Program-made: the position numbers and the translations under genes
In this document: in pieces, positions 1 through 7,354 of the stretch
How positions within the stretch are numbered: position 1 is the stretch's first letter
How the letters are laid out: every line of letters starts with the position of its first letter
From: Candidatus Chloroploca sp. Khr17
GTDB taxonomy: Bacteria > Chloroflexota > Chloroflexia > Chloroflexales > Chloroflexaceae
Length of the DNA: 64,000 bases
Reading direction: 5' to 3'
Assembly: GCF_004138165.1 (NCBI RefSeq)
Contig: NZ_RYFF01000007.1
Coordinates: 1-64,000, forward strand
Notes under the pieces: model-generated
What the model saw: only the letters and a program-made list of their open reading frames with translations
What the model was told of the DNA's origin: nothing
The model's database searches: none

Positions 1-3000
1 GCCCCCGCTGCCGCTGCCGAAGATGACGTCGACCTGACACCCTTCTCGCTCGATGACCTCGGCCTCAGCGCGGACGAGATCGCGCAACTCGAAGCCGCCG
101 TGCCTGCGGAAGAGGCCGCCCCCGCTGCCGCTGCCGAAGATGACGTCGACCTGACGCCCTTCTCGCTCGATGACCTCGGCCTCAGCGCGGACGAACTCGC
201 TAACTTTGAAGCTGCCATCGCGGCGGAAGAGGCAGGCAAAGGGCAGGAAATGCGCCAGACCCAGGGCACTGAGGAAGAGGGAACGGCAGCATTCAGTGAG
301 ATGATCGATCTTGATCTTAACTTCGATGATTTGCAGCCCTTCTCGCTTGATGATCTCGACCTCAGCAACCTCGAAGAGGGCACTGAAGGGCTACCATCCT
401 TCCTCCAGCCCTTCTCATTAGAAGAGGCAACGGCCACGCCAAGTGAGAAAGAGGCTCCAGAGCGCGACGAGCCCGAAATCTTCAGTTGGCAAGAACCTGC
501 AGCCCGTGAGCGAACAAGCTTTGGTCAACAAGAAGAACCAGAGCCATCAGGCGTCAGCATCTTTGGCAAATTGACCCAGCAAGCCGCCGAGCGGCCCCCT
601 CATGAACCGCCACCGCTGGCTCCGGTTGATGATGAAGAGGCCGAAGCGTCTGGGTATTTCTCGGATGATGATGTCGCCCTACGCGAAGAGATGTCGGGCA
701 GGCCAGAGCGTTTCGTTTCAGGTTTTCGTTTACCTCGCGAAGGTGAAGAACTCGCCGCTGAAGCCCCAGCCGAGGTCGAGCCTACCCAGGTCGAGCCTGC
801 CGAATTCACCCTTTCACCTCCACCTGAGCAAGACGTTGATCTAACGCCCTTCTCGCTCGCCGATCTGGGCCTCTCGCCTGAAGAAATTGCTGCCCTGGAA
901 GCTGAAGCTGCGGAAGGCGCAGCCATGACTGCCAGTAGTGAAATGGGCTTGCTCGGCGATGACGTTGATCTAACGCCCTTCTCGCTCGCCGATCTAGGCC
1001 TTTCACCCGAAGAGATTGCCGCGCTTGAGGGCGTTGAACTGCCTGAAGCGACGCCCGGAGAAGACGTTGATCTGACGCCTTTCTCGCTCGCTGATCTGGG
1101 CCTCTCACCTGAAGAGATTGCCGCGCTCGAAGCATCAAATCAGGATCAGTTCAATCTGCCAGTCACTGGCGAGACGATCGTGCCTGGGTGGTCACGCGGT
1201 GAAGAACCAGAATTAATCCCGTTTAGCCCCCAGGTCGAACCGCCTATCACACCAGAAGAGGCAACGCCCGAGCGGCTTGAGACCGATCAACCAGCATCTG
1301 AGCTATCTACAGATGAGGCTCTTGAATTCACCGACATATTTGAGGGTGATGTCCAACCCTTCTCATTTGATGAATTTGAGCTTGAGACGGGTGAGCCACG
1401 CACGCGCGAGCACGACGACGAAGGTATCAGTGGTGATGTGCAACCCTTCTCGCTGGATGATCTTGATCTCGGTGATCTTGATGCGTTTGCCCCCGATGCC
1501 GAAGAACGGAAACTGGGCGTCACCAGCGAAGAGCTTGCCGGCCTTGATCTTGGCAATCTCGAATCAATGACAGGCGAAAGACCGTCGCTCAAGATCGCCG
1601 ACGATCCGGCGGCTGCCCTGGGGCACCTGACAACCCTGGGTCAGCAACAAGGCTATGTGGATCTGACCGATATTATTAGCATGGTCTCTGATCCTGAAAC
1701 CGAAGCCGACCAGATCGAACAGATGGCGTGGTCACTCCATCACGCTGGCATCCAGATTCGTGATGGTGATGAGATCATTGACCTCGAAGGTGAAGCCGAA
1801 AGCGAAGAACTTGAAGCCATCGGTGATGTCTTTGACGCCGAAGCCAGGCTAGCCGAAAGCCAACCCTCTTCCCCCGAGCTTGAACCATTCTCGCTCAACG
1901 AGCTTGGCTTGAGCGATGACGAACTTGCCGCTCTCGGGCTCGCGAGTCTCGATCAACCAGAAGCCGCTGCACCTGGCCCACCAGAGGGTGAAGACGCCGA
2001 TCTGACTCCCTTCTCACTCGCTGACCTGGGCCTCACCCCGGATGAGATCGCGCTTTTCGAGGCCGATCTCAGCGAGGAGACCGAGGAGCCAGGGCCAGCG
2101 ATGGTACCAACAAGCGAGCCCGAAGCCGAATTGGAACCCTTCTCGCTCACCGATCTTGGCCTCTCCCCCGATGAGATCGCCATGCTCGAAGCGAGTGTCG
2201 AGCAAGCCGACCTGCTGGGGGCATCCACTGATCAGGATGCATCAGCCCCGACGGTTGACGCGACAGGCGAAGAAGAGCCAGGCTCAACCGAGGCTATTGA
2301 CGAAGACGAATTCAACTTTGATCTGACCGAAGCAACGCCAGTTGAAAGAGTCACTGCTCGCACCGAGCCGCGGATTGAAGCGCCAGTGACCGAGGCGGAT
2401 CCGGCTGATACTGACTTTGAGCCCGAGCCACTCGACAACCTGGATGATATCTGGGACGCGTCGGCAGAGGAAGCCGAACCACTCACACCGGCGCGTGTCG
2501 TCTTGCCACCAATGAGTGAACGGTTTGCCGAGCCACCTCCGCCGCCACGTCCGACAAGCATCACGCCTACCGTGCCACCTGCGTCTCCTCCACTGAGTCG
2601 TGATGAAGAGCGGTATGCGCGACGGGAAGCAGCGACACGGCGCTACCGCGAGCAAGAGCGGCAACCTCGGCGCTTCCAGCAAGCCGAGGCAACGGCAGCC
2701 CTGGCTACCGCCGCCGAATTTGCTGGCTTTGTGCCAACTGGTGATACCTTGCTCGATGATTATCTTGGGCAACTCGACGAAGAACCAGACAACCACGGTC
2801 TGGCAATGGCAATCGGTCATCTCTGCGCCCAAACAAACCGGCCAGACATCATGACCCGGGCCTTCAAGCGCGTTATTCGCGCCGGGCAGGGCCTTGAACA
2901 GATCGTATCCGAACTCGAAACCTTGATGGCAAGCGTCGAAGAACCGGCGATCAAACAACCGTTGACCCGCTTGCTGGGCGATGCCTACTCCAAACAGGGC

Positions 3001-3048
3001 CGGTATACCGAAGCCATGCAAGCGTATGGTGCCACGTTCACCCGATGA
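1..3048 (+). CDS. Acidic PFS-motif repeat protein with sigma-1.1-like and TPR segments (5' end outside window)
   Basis: The frame is open from base 1, so the gene starts left of the window; the GTG at 100 is internal. About 1015 residues are visible, very rich in Asp and Glu. A motif of the form DLxPFSLxDLGLSxxEIxxLE, or its PFS core, recurs 13 times (PFS codons near 40, 157, 337, 409, 847, 976, 1078, 1219, 1357, 1444, 1885, 2008, 2137). Around 1600-1790 lies a segment that reads like sigma-70 region 1.1 (GYVDLTDI, DQIEQM, HHAGIQIRDGDE). A Pro-rich linker follows, and the last ~100 residues look like TPR helices (LLGDAYSKQGRYTEAMQAYG). The neighbour is a roadblock protein, so a scaffold or polarity/signalling role is possible. 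The function is unknown; a cytoplasmic location is inferred from the absence of membrane segments. Confidence 0.85.
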   Translation, partial: APAAAAEDDVDLTPFSLDDLGLSADEIAQLEAAVPAEEAAPAAAAEDDVDLTPFSLDDLGLSADELANFEAAIAAEEAGKGQEMRQTQGTEEEGTAAFSEMIDLDLNFDDLQPFSLDDLDLSNLEEGTEGLPSFLQPFSLEEATATPSEKEAPERDEPEIFSWQEPAARERTSFGQQEEPEPSGVSIFGKLTQQAAERPPHEPPPLAPVDDEEAEASGYFSDDDVALREEMSGRPERFVSGFRLPREGEELAAEAPAEVEPTQVEPAEFTLSPPPEQDVDLTPFSLADLGLSPEEIAALEAEAAEGAAMTASSEMGLLGDDVDLTPFSLADLGLSPEEIAALEGVELPEATPGEDVDLTPFSLADLGLSPEEIAALEASNQDQFNLPVTGETIVPGWSRGEEPELIPFSPQVEPPITPEEATPERLETDQPASELSTDEALEFTDIFEGDVQPFSFDEFELETGEPRTREHDDEGISGDVQPFSLDDLDLGDLDAFAPDAEERKLGVTSEELAGLDLGNLESMTGERPSLKIADDPAAALGHLTTLGQQQGYVDLTDIISMVSDPETEADQIEQMAWSLHHAGIQIRDGDEIIDLEGEAESEELEAIGDVFDAEARLAESQPSSPELEPFSLNELGLSDDELAALGLASLDQPEAAAPGPPEGEDADLTPFSLADLGLTPDEIALFEADLSEETEEPGPAMVPTSEPEAELEPFSLTDLGLSPDEIAMLEASVEQADLLGASTDQDASAPTVDATGEEEPGSTEAIDEDEFNFDLTEATPVERVTARTEPRIEAPVTEADPADTDFEPEPLDNLDDIWDASAEEAEPLTPARVVLPPMSERFAEPPPPPRPTSITPTVPPASPPLSRDEERYARREAATRRYREQERQPRRFQQAEATAALATAAEFAGFVPTGDTLLDDYLGQLDEEPDNHGLAMAIGHLCAQTNRPDIMTRAFKRVIRAGQGLEQIVSELETLMASVEEPAIKQPLTRLLGDAYSKQGRYTEAMQAYGATFTR

Positions 3049-3123
3049 ACAGGATCCACTATCAGGCCGCCTGTCTAGAATACAGACATGTTTGGTCAAC
3101 ATAAGTTTACGAGAGGTCAAGGT

Positions 3124-3471
3124 ATGCGCCGCATCGTTGAAGACCTGCTACGCGTTGAAGGGGTCATTGGAAGCCTCCTGGTTGGCAAAGATGGGCTTGT
3201 TGTCTCGAGTACCCTGCTCGACGAAGAGGATGCCGAAATTCTTGGCGCCATGTCGGCCGCCGTCTTTGGTGAGATTGACAAAGCAACCAAACGTATCGGT
3301 ATCGGCACGCTGATCGACTCGATTATCGATGCCAAAGATGGCTCGATTCTGCTCCTTGAAGCCAAGGAACTGATCCTGGTCGTCATTACCCAGCGTACCG
3401 TCAATCTCGGCCTCGTGAAAATGGAGATGCGCCGGGCAGCCAAGCGCATCAGCGAAGCCGTGCCGATCTAA
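3124..3471 (+). CDS. Roadblock/LC7 domain protein
   Basis: A 115-residue single-domain protein of the roadblock/LC7 fold (VEGVIGSLLVGKDGLVVSS, then alternating strands and helices through NLGLVKMEMRRAAKRI). Bacterial members act with small Ras-like GTPases or as dimeric scaffolds in polarity and motility. I chose the ATG at 3124 because GAGAGG lies about 8 bases before it. An upstream in-frame ATG at 3088 would add 12 residues and sits 6 bases after a TAGAAT box, so a leaderless longer form is possible. It lies 75 bp after the PFS-repeat protein on the same strand and may work with it. No GTPase gene is visible nearby. Confidence 0.85.
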   Translation: MRRIVEDLLRVEGVIGSLLVGKDGLVVSSTLLDEEDAEILGAMSAAVFGEIDKATKRIGIGTLIDSIIDAKDGSILLLEAKELILVVITQRTVNLGLVKMEMRRAAKRISEAVPI

Positions 3472-3500
3472 GGGCTATTGCTCTCCAATGCAATCCTGCG

Positions 3501-3539
3501 GTGTGCCAAAAAGCCAGCGACGCTGGCTTTTTGGTACAC
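3501..3539. terminator. Bidirectional hairpin terminator after the roadblock gene
   Basis: An almost perfect inverted repeat: 19-base arms with one G-T mismatch around a central A. Both ends carry A/T runs (AAAAAGCCAGC and GCTGGCTTTTT), so it can terminate in either direction. It separates the roadblock gene from ndk. Confidence 0.8.
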
Positions 3540-3575
3540 CGCGACGTGGTAATCTACCCACAACAGGTAGGGAGA

Positions 3576-3606
3576 TTTACCCCGCCTGTTATGGGTGTGG
3601 TATACT
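3576..3606 (+). promoter_or_regulatory. Candidate ndk promoter
   Basis: TATACT at 3601-3606 lies 37 bases before the ndk start. A weak TTTACC at 3576-3581 is 19 bases upstream of it. The region overlaps an imperfect inverted repeat with arms AACAGG (3562) and CCTGTT (3585-3590). Confidence 0.45.
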
Positions 3607-3643
3607 GGACTCAATTATTCTTGCTACACAGAATGAGGAACTT

Positions 3644-4099
3644 ATGGAACGTGCATTGATTATTCTCAAGCCTGATGCAGTCCAACGTGGGTTGATCGGG
3701 CCAATCCTTTCACGCCTCGAGCAACGTGGACTGCGCTTTCAGGGCCTCAAGCTGATTCAGATGACGAAAGATATGGCGTGCCAGCACTATGCCGAGCACG
3801 AAGGCAAAAGCTTTTTTAGCGGCCTCATCAGCTATATCACTTCAGCTCCAGTCCTGGTGCTCGTCGTCATAGGCAAAGCCGGCACCGTCGAACTGGTGCG
3901 GGCGATGGTTGGCTCAACCAATCCGTCTAAAGCGGCTCCGGGCACGATCCGTGGTGATTTTGGCCTCGAGATCGGGCGCAACCTCATCCATGCCTCTGAC
4001 TCGCCCGAAAACGGTGAGCGTGAAACGGAGATCTTCTTCAAACCTGAGGAACTCATAGGCCAATGGGACCGCGCCACCGATACCTGGATTCACGAATAA
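3644..4099 (+). CDS. ndk: Nucleoside diphosphate kinase
   Basis: 151 residues, the normal length for NDK. It transfers the gamma phosphate of ATP to NDPs through a phosphohistidine and balances cytosolic NTP and dNTP pools. The active-site motif NLIHASDS places the catalytic His at residue 116, and the N-terminal MERALIILKPDAV and the GSTNP and PGTIRGDFG segments are typical. The frame stays open upstream to 3488, but the ATG at 3644 has GAGGA 4 bases before it and gives the family-standard N-terminus. It has its own promoter candidate and lies between two hairpins, so it is probably monocistronic. Confidence 0.97.
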   Translation: MERALIILKPDAVQRGLIGPILSRLEQRGLRFQGLKLIQMTKDMACQHYAEHEGKSFFSGLISYITSAPVLVLVVIGKAGTVELVRAMVGSTNPSKAAPGTIRGDFGLEIGRNLIHASDSPENGERETEIFFKPEELIGQWDRATDTWIHE

Positions 4100-4112
4100 G
4101 CTTGGACAGTCC

Positions 4113-4138
4113 AAAAAGCGAACGGCCCTGGCTTTTTT
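4113..4138 (+). terminator. Weak terminator after ndk
   Basis: AAAAAGC (4113-4119) pairs with GCTTTTT (4131-4137) around an 11-base loop, ending in a T run. The stem is A/T-rich and short. Confidence 0.4.
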
Positions 4139-4155
4139 GCCCGTCAAGAAACGTA

Positions 4156-4180
4156 GTTTGCAGAGGTAGTCCTCGCAAAC
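4156..4180 (+). promoter_or_regulatory. Leader hairpin before DAHP synthase
   Basis: GTTTGC plus GAGG (4156-4166, one bulged A) pairs with CCTC plus GCAAAC (4171-4180) around TAGT. It sits 28 bases before the aroF start. Its role is unknown. Confidence 0.3.
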
Positions 4181-4207
4181 CATGCGCTGCTGCAGAAGAG
4201 AAATCGT

Positions 4208-5230
4208 ATGCTCGTGGTTATGGAAGCCCATGCCGATGCTGCCAAGATCGAGGCGGTTTGTGCTGAAATTCGGGCAATGGGCTATGTCCCCCATCCAATG
4301 CCCGGTCCAACCCGTACCGCCATCGGCATCACCGGTAATCGTGGCCCGGTTGAACAGGCAACACGCCTCCAGCGTATGCCCGGGGTCGCTCAGCTTATTC
4401 GCGTAACAGCACCCTATAAACTGGTCAGTCGTGAGTTTCACGAAGGTGATACCCTTGTCCAGGTCGGCCAGGTTGTTTTTGGCGGCCCCGCTGTGACCGT
4501 CATCGCTGGCCCCTGTACCGTCGAGACCCGTGAACAGACGCTGACCATTGCCCACGCTGTCCGTGAGGCCGGCGCAACCATGCTCCGCGGCGGTGCGTTC
4601 AAGCCGCGTACCTCGCCTTATGCCTTCCACGGGCTCGGCGAAGAGGGGTTGCGTATTCTCGCTGAGGCCCGTGAGGCGACCGGAATGCCCGTCGTTACCG
4701 AGGTGATGGATGTCGAGACGCTCCCTATGGTCTGTGAGTATGCCGATATGCTGCAGATCGGGGCACGCAATATGCAGAATTATCCGCTGCTCCGCGCCGT
4801 CGGACGCTCGGGTCGCCCGGTGTTGCTCAAACGAGGCTTTGCCGCAACCGTGAAAGATCTGTTGCTCGCCGCCGAGTATGTGCTCAATGAAGGCAATGCC
4901 GATGTCGTGCTCTGTGAGCGCGGGATCCGTACCTTTGATGATACACTCCGCTTTACCCTCGACCTCGGCGCAGTGCCGATGATCAAGCAACTCTCGCATT
5001 TGCCGGTCATTGTTGATCCTTCCCACGCGAGTGGACGCTGGGATCAGGTGTTGCCTATGGCACGGGCGGCCATTGCCGCCGGGGCCGATGGGTTGATTGT
5101 TGAAGTGCATCATAATCCAGCCTTTGCCCTCTGTGATGGGCAACAGTCGCTGGTGCCTGATCGTTTTGTCGCCATGATGGAACAGGTCGCCCGCATCGCT
5201 AACGCGATGGAACGCCCAATGGTATTGTGA
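4208..5230 (+). CDS. aroF: 3-deoxy-7-phosphoheptulonate (DAHP) synthase
   Basis: 340 residues. It joins phosphoenolpyruvate and erythrose 4-phosphate, the first step of the shikimate pathway. The architecture is the Thermotoga type: an N-terminal ferredoxin-like/ACT-like regulatory domain (residues ~1-70, ending LVSREFH) and a TIM-barrel catalytic domain with IAGPCTVE, LRGGAFKPRTSPYAF, QIGARNMQN, LLKRGF, LCERGIRTF and VDPSHASG. The last motifs hold the phosphate and metal ligands. Related enzymes are feedback-controlled through the N-terminal domain. The ATG at 4208 follows GAAGAG. It is followed 29 bp later by rodA, so the two may be cotranscribed. Confidence 0.95.
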   Translation: MLVVMEAHADAAKIEAVCAEIRAMGYVPHPMPGPTRTAIGITGNRGPVEQATRLQRMPGVAQLIRVTAPYKLVSREFHEGDTLVQVGQVVFGGPAVTVIAGPCTVETREQTLTIAHAVREAGATMLRGGAFKPRTSPYAFHGLGEEGLRILAEAREATGMPVVTEVMDVETLPMVCEYADMLQIGARNMQNYPLLRAVGRSGRPVLLKRGFAATVKDLLLAAEYVLNEGNADVVLCERGIRTFDDTLRFTLDLGAVPMIKQLSHLPVIVDPSHASGRWDQVLPMARAAIAAGADGLIVEVHHNPAFALCDGQQSLVPDRFVAMMEQVARIANAMERPMVL

Positions 5231-5259
5231 GATGGCTTGCATCGTGACGTTGTGAGTGT

Positions 5260-6390
5260 ATGGAAATACGTCGTTGGCGTCAGTATAATTGGCCGTTGCT
5301 GGTCTGTGTGATTGTCTTGCTGGTGCTCGGCGCACTGGCAGTCTATAGCGCCACCCTCACGGCGGTTACCGGCACAGGGGTGCCGTTGCATATCATCTAT
5401 CCCGATCATTTGATCAATATGAGCCTCGGGCTCGCCTTGATGGTTGCGTTTACCTTCTTTGATTATCAGTTGCTCTCGAGTCTGGCGCGCCCGATCTATT
5501 TGATCGGGGTCGTCTTGCTGATCCTGGTTCTCTTTATTGGCCGTACCAGCGAAGGTGCGCGCAGTTGGATTGAAGTTGGTGCCCGTACCTTTCAACCAAC
5601 TGAACTCGCCAAACTTGCGCTGATTATTGTGCTTGCCGCCTATTGGCAACGCTTTGAGCAGATAAGCGACCGCTGGCTTGTGCAACTCGGAGGGTTGGTG
5701 CTGGCAGGGATGATCGGGGTGTTGGTGCTCGTGCAACCCGATCTCGGCGGCGCTATTGTGATTGTTTCGATCTGGATTATGATGACTTGGGGATCCGGCG
5801 TCCGCTGGCAACAGATTCTGACGCTCACGCTTATTACGCTGCCCCTTGCCTACATCGGTTGGCAATCGGATGCGTTCCTTGATGACTATCAGAAACGTCG
5901 CTTGCTCACCTTTTATTATCTGCTGAACGATCCGTCACAAGTTGATTTCAATGATAGCTATAATGTTGTGCAGGCAATGAATGCGCTCACTCAGGGCGGT
6001 TTGTTTGGCGCAGGTTTGACCAATGGGCTCTTCAGTCAAGGTAATTATGTTCCTGTACAACATACCGATTTCATTTTTGCAGTCATTGGCGAAGAGATGG
6101 GTTTTTTCGGTGGTGTTGTGCTGATTACCTTCCAGGCCATCCTGCTCTGGCAGGCACTCTCGATTGCGAACCAGGCCCGCGATACCTTCGGTCGCCTGAT
6201 GGCCCTTGGGATCTTTGGCATGCTCTTTTGCCATCTGGTGATCAATCTTGGCATGAATATGAGTCTGTTGCCCGTCACCGGTCTGCCCTTGCCGCTCGTC
6301 TCGCACGGTGGTAGTTTTATGATCATTACGCTCATCTCGATTGGCCTGCTCCAGAGCATTGCCCTCCGCAGTAAGCGACTGGTTTTCTGA
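5260..6390 (+). CDS. rodA: SEDS peptidoglycan glycosyltransferase, RodA type
   Basis: 376 residues with about ten hydrophobic segments, an integral membrane protein of the SEDS family (FtsW/RodA/SpoVE). These enzymes polymerise lipid II into glycan strands together with a class B PBP. Typical motifs are the amphipathic GARSWIEVG...FQPTELAKLALI, LVQPDLGGA, QHTDFIFAVIGEEMGFFGG and the C-terminal TGLPLPLVSHGGSFMI. The PTELAK and SHGG motifs fit RodA at least as well as FtsW, so the division versus elongation role is not certain. Its TGA overlaps the ATG of the next gene by one base, which implies translational coupling with the dehydratase. Confidence 0.92.
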   Translation: MEIRRWRQYNWPLLVCVIVLLVLGALAVYSATLTAVTGTGVPLHIIYPDHLINMSLGLALMVAFTFFDYQLLSSLARPIYLIGVVLLILVLFIGRTSEGARSWIEVGARTFQPTELAKLALIIVLAAYWQRFEQISDRWLVQLGGLVLAGMIGVLVLVQPDLGGAIVIVSIWIMMTWGSGVRWQQILTLTLITLPLAYIGWQSDAFLDDYQKRRLLTFYYLLNDPSQVDFNDSYNVVQAMNALTQGGLFGAGLTNGLFSQGNYVPVQHTDFIFAVIGEEMGFFGGVVLITFQAILLWQALSIANQARDTFGRLMALGIFGMLFCHLVINLGMNMSLLPVTGLPLPLVSHGGSFMIITLISIGLLQSIALRSKRLVF

Positions 6391-7343
6391 TGTTTGCCCT
6401 TACCTTCGCTGATGTCGAACAGGCCGCCGCGCAGTTGCACGGGGTGGCCCATGTGACCCCCGTGATGACCAGTCGTACGCTGGATGCGTTGACCGGGCGG
6501 GCGCTCTTTCTCAAGTGCGAGCAATTTCAACGCGGTGGGGCGTTCAAGTTCCGCGGGGCCTACAATGCGATCAGCCGGTTGAGTGAGCACGAACGGCAAT
6601 GTGGCGTGATCGCGTTTAGCAGCGGCAATCATGCGCAGGGCGTTGCCCTTGCCGCCCAACTCGCCGGGGTGCCCGCCGTGATCTGTATGCCCGACGATGC
6701 GCCACCCGTCAAATTGGCCGCAACCCGTGACTATGGGGCCGAGGTCGTGATCTATCAACGGGCGACCACCGACCGCGAGGCCTTTGCCCGTACCCTTGCC
6801 GCGCAGCGTGGCCTCACCCTGATCCCACCCTATGACCATCCGCATATTATGGCCGGTCAAGGCACCGCTGCCCACGAATTGCTGACCCAGATCCCCGAGC
6901 TTGATGCCCTGATTATGCCAGTTGGTGGCGGCGGTCTGATCAGTGGCTGCACCATCGCCGCCAAAGCCCATAACCCGACGCTCCGTATCTTTGGGGTCGA
7001 GACCGAAGGGGCCGACGATGTGCGGCGTTCGCTCGCCTGCGGCGAACGGGTAACGATTGACCCGCCTACCACCATTGCTGATGGCATCCGTACCACCGCC
7101 CCTGGGTTCCTCACTTTTCCAATCATTCGGCAGTATGTCGAGCAAATCCTGGTTGTACCTGACGCCGCGGTGCTGGAAACCATGCGCTTTTTGTTGCTGC
7201 GCATGAAACTGGCGGTTGAACCAACGGGTGCCGTTGGCCTCGCCGCAGTGATGATGGGCTTGCTCCCCCCGGCATGTCAGCGCATCGGTGTCATCATCAG
7301 CGGCGGCAATGTCGATCCTGCGCTGCTGGCATGCCTCGGCTAG
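6390..7343 (+). CDS. ilvA: Threonine/serine dehydratase (PLP, no ACT domain)
   Basis: 317 residues, a fold-type II PLP enzyme deaminating threonine or serine to the 2-oxo acid. The PLP lysine is K53 in GGAFKFRGAYN. SSGNHAQG, the glycine-rich phosphate loop PVGGGGLISG and IISGGNVDP are all present. The C-terminal ACT-like domain of biosynthetic IlvA is absent, so it resembles the short TdcB/serine-racemase-like forms; isoleucine synthesis or catabolism are both possible. The start codon overlaps the rodA stop, so expression is probably coupled. It converges on uvrC, with 11 bp between the stops. Confidence 0.9.
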   Translation: MFALTFADVEQAAAQLHGVAHVTPVMTSRTLDALTGRALFLKCEQFQRGGAFKFRGAYNAISRLSEHERQCGVIAFSSGNHAQGVALAAQLAGVPAVICMPDDAPPVKLAATRDYGAEVVIYQRATTDREAFARTLAAQRGLTLIPPYDHPHIMAGQGTAAHELLTQIPELDALIMPVGGGGLISGCTIAAKAHNPTLRIFGVETEGADDVRRSLACGERVTIDPPTTIADGIRTTAPGFLTFPIIRQYVEQILVVPDAAVLETMRFLLLRMKLAVEPTGAVGLAAVMMGLLPPACQRIGVIISGGNVDPALLACLG

Positions 7344-7354
7344 CCGTCAGCACG

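Noticed and set aside
2284-3120. 278-codon antisense frame opposite the end of the PFS-repeat gene
   Set aside because: It mirrors a strongly biased coding sequence and has no family features.
3914-5335. 473-codon antisense frame across ndk and DAHP synthase
   Set aside because: Both forward genes are certain; the antisense frame comes from their codon bias.
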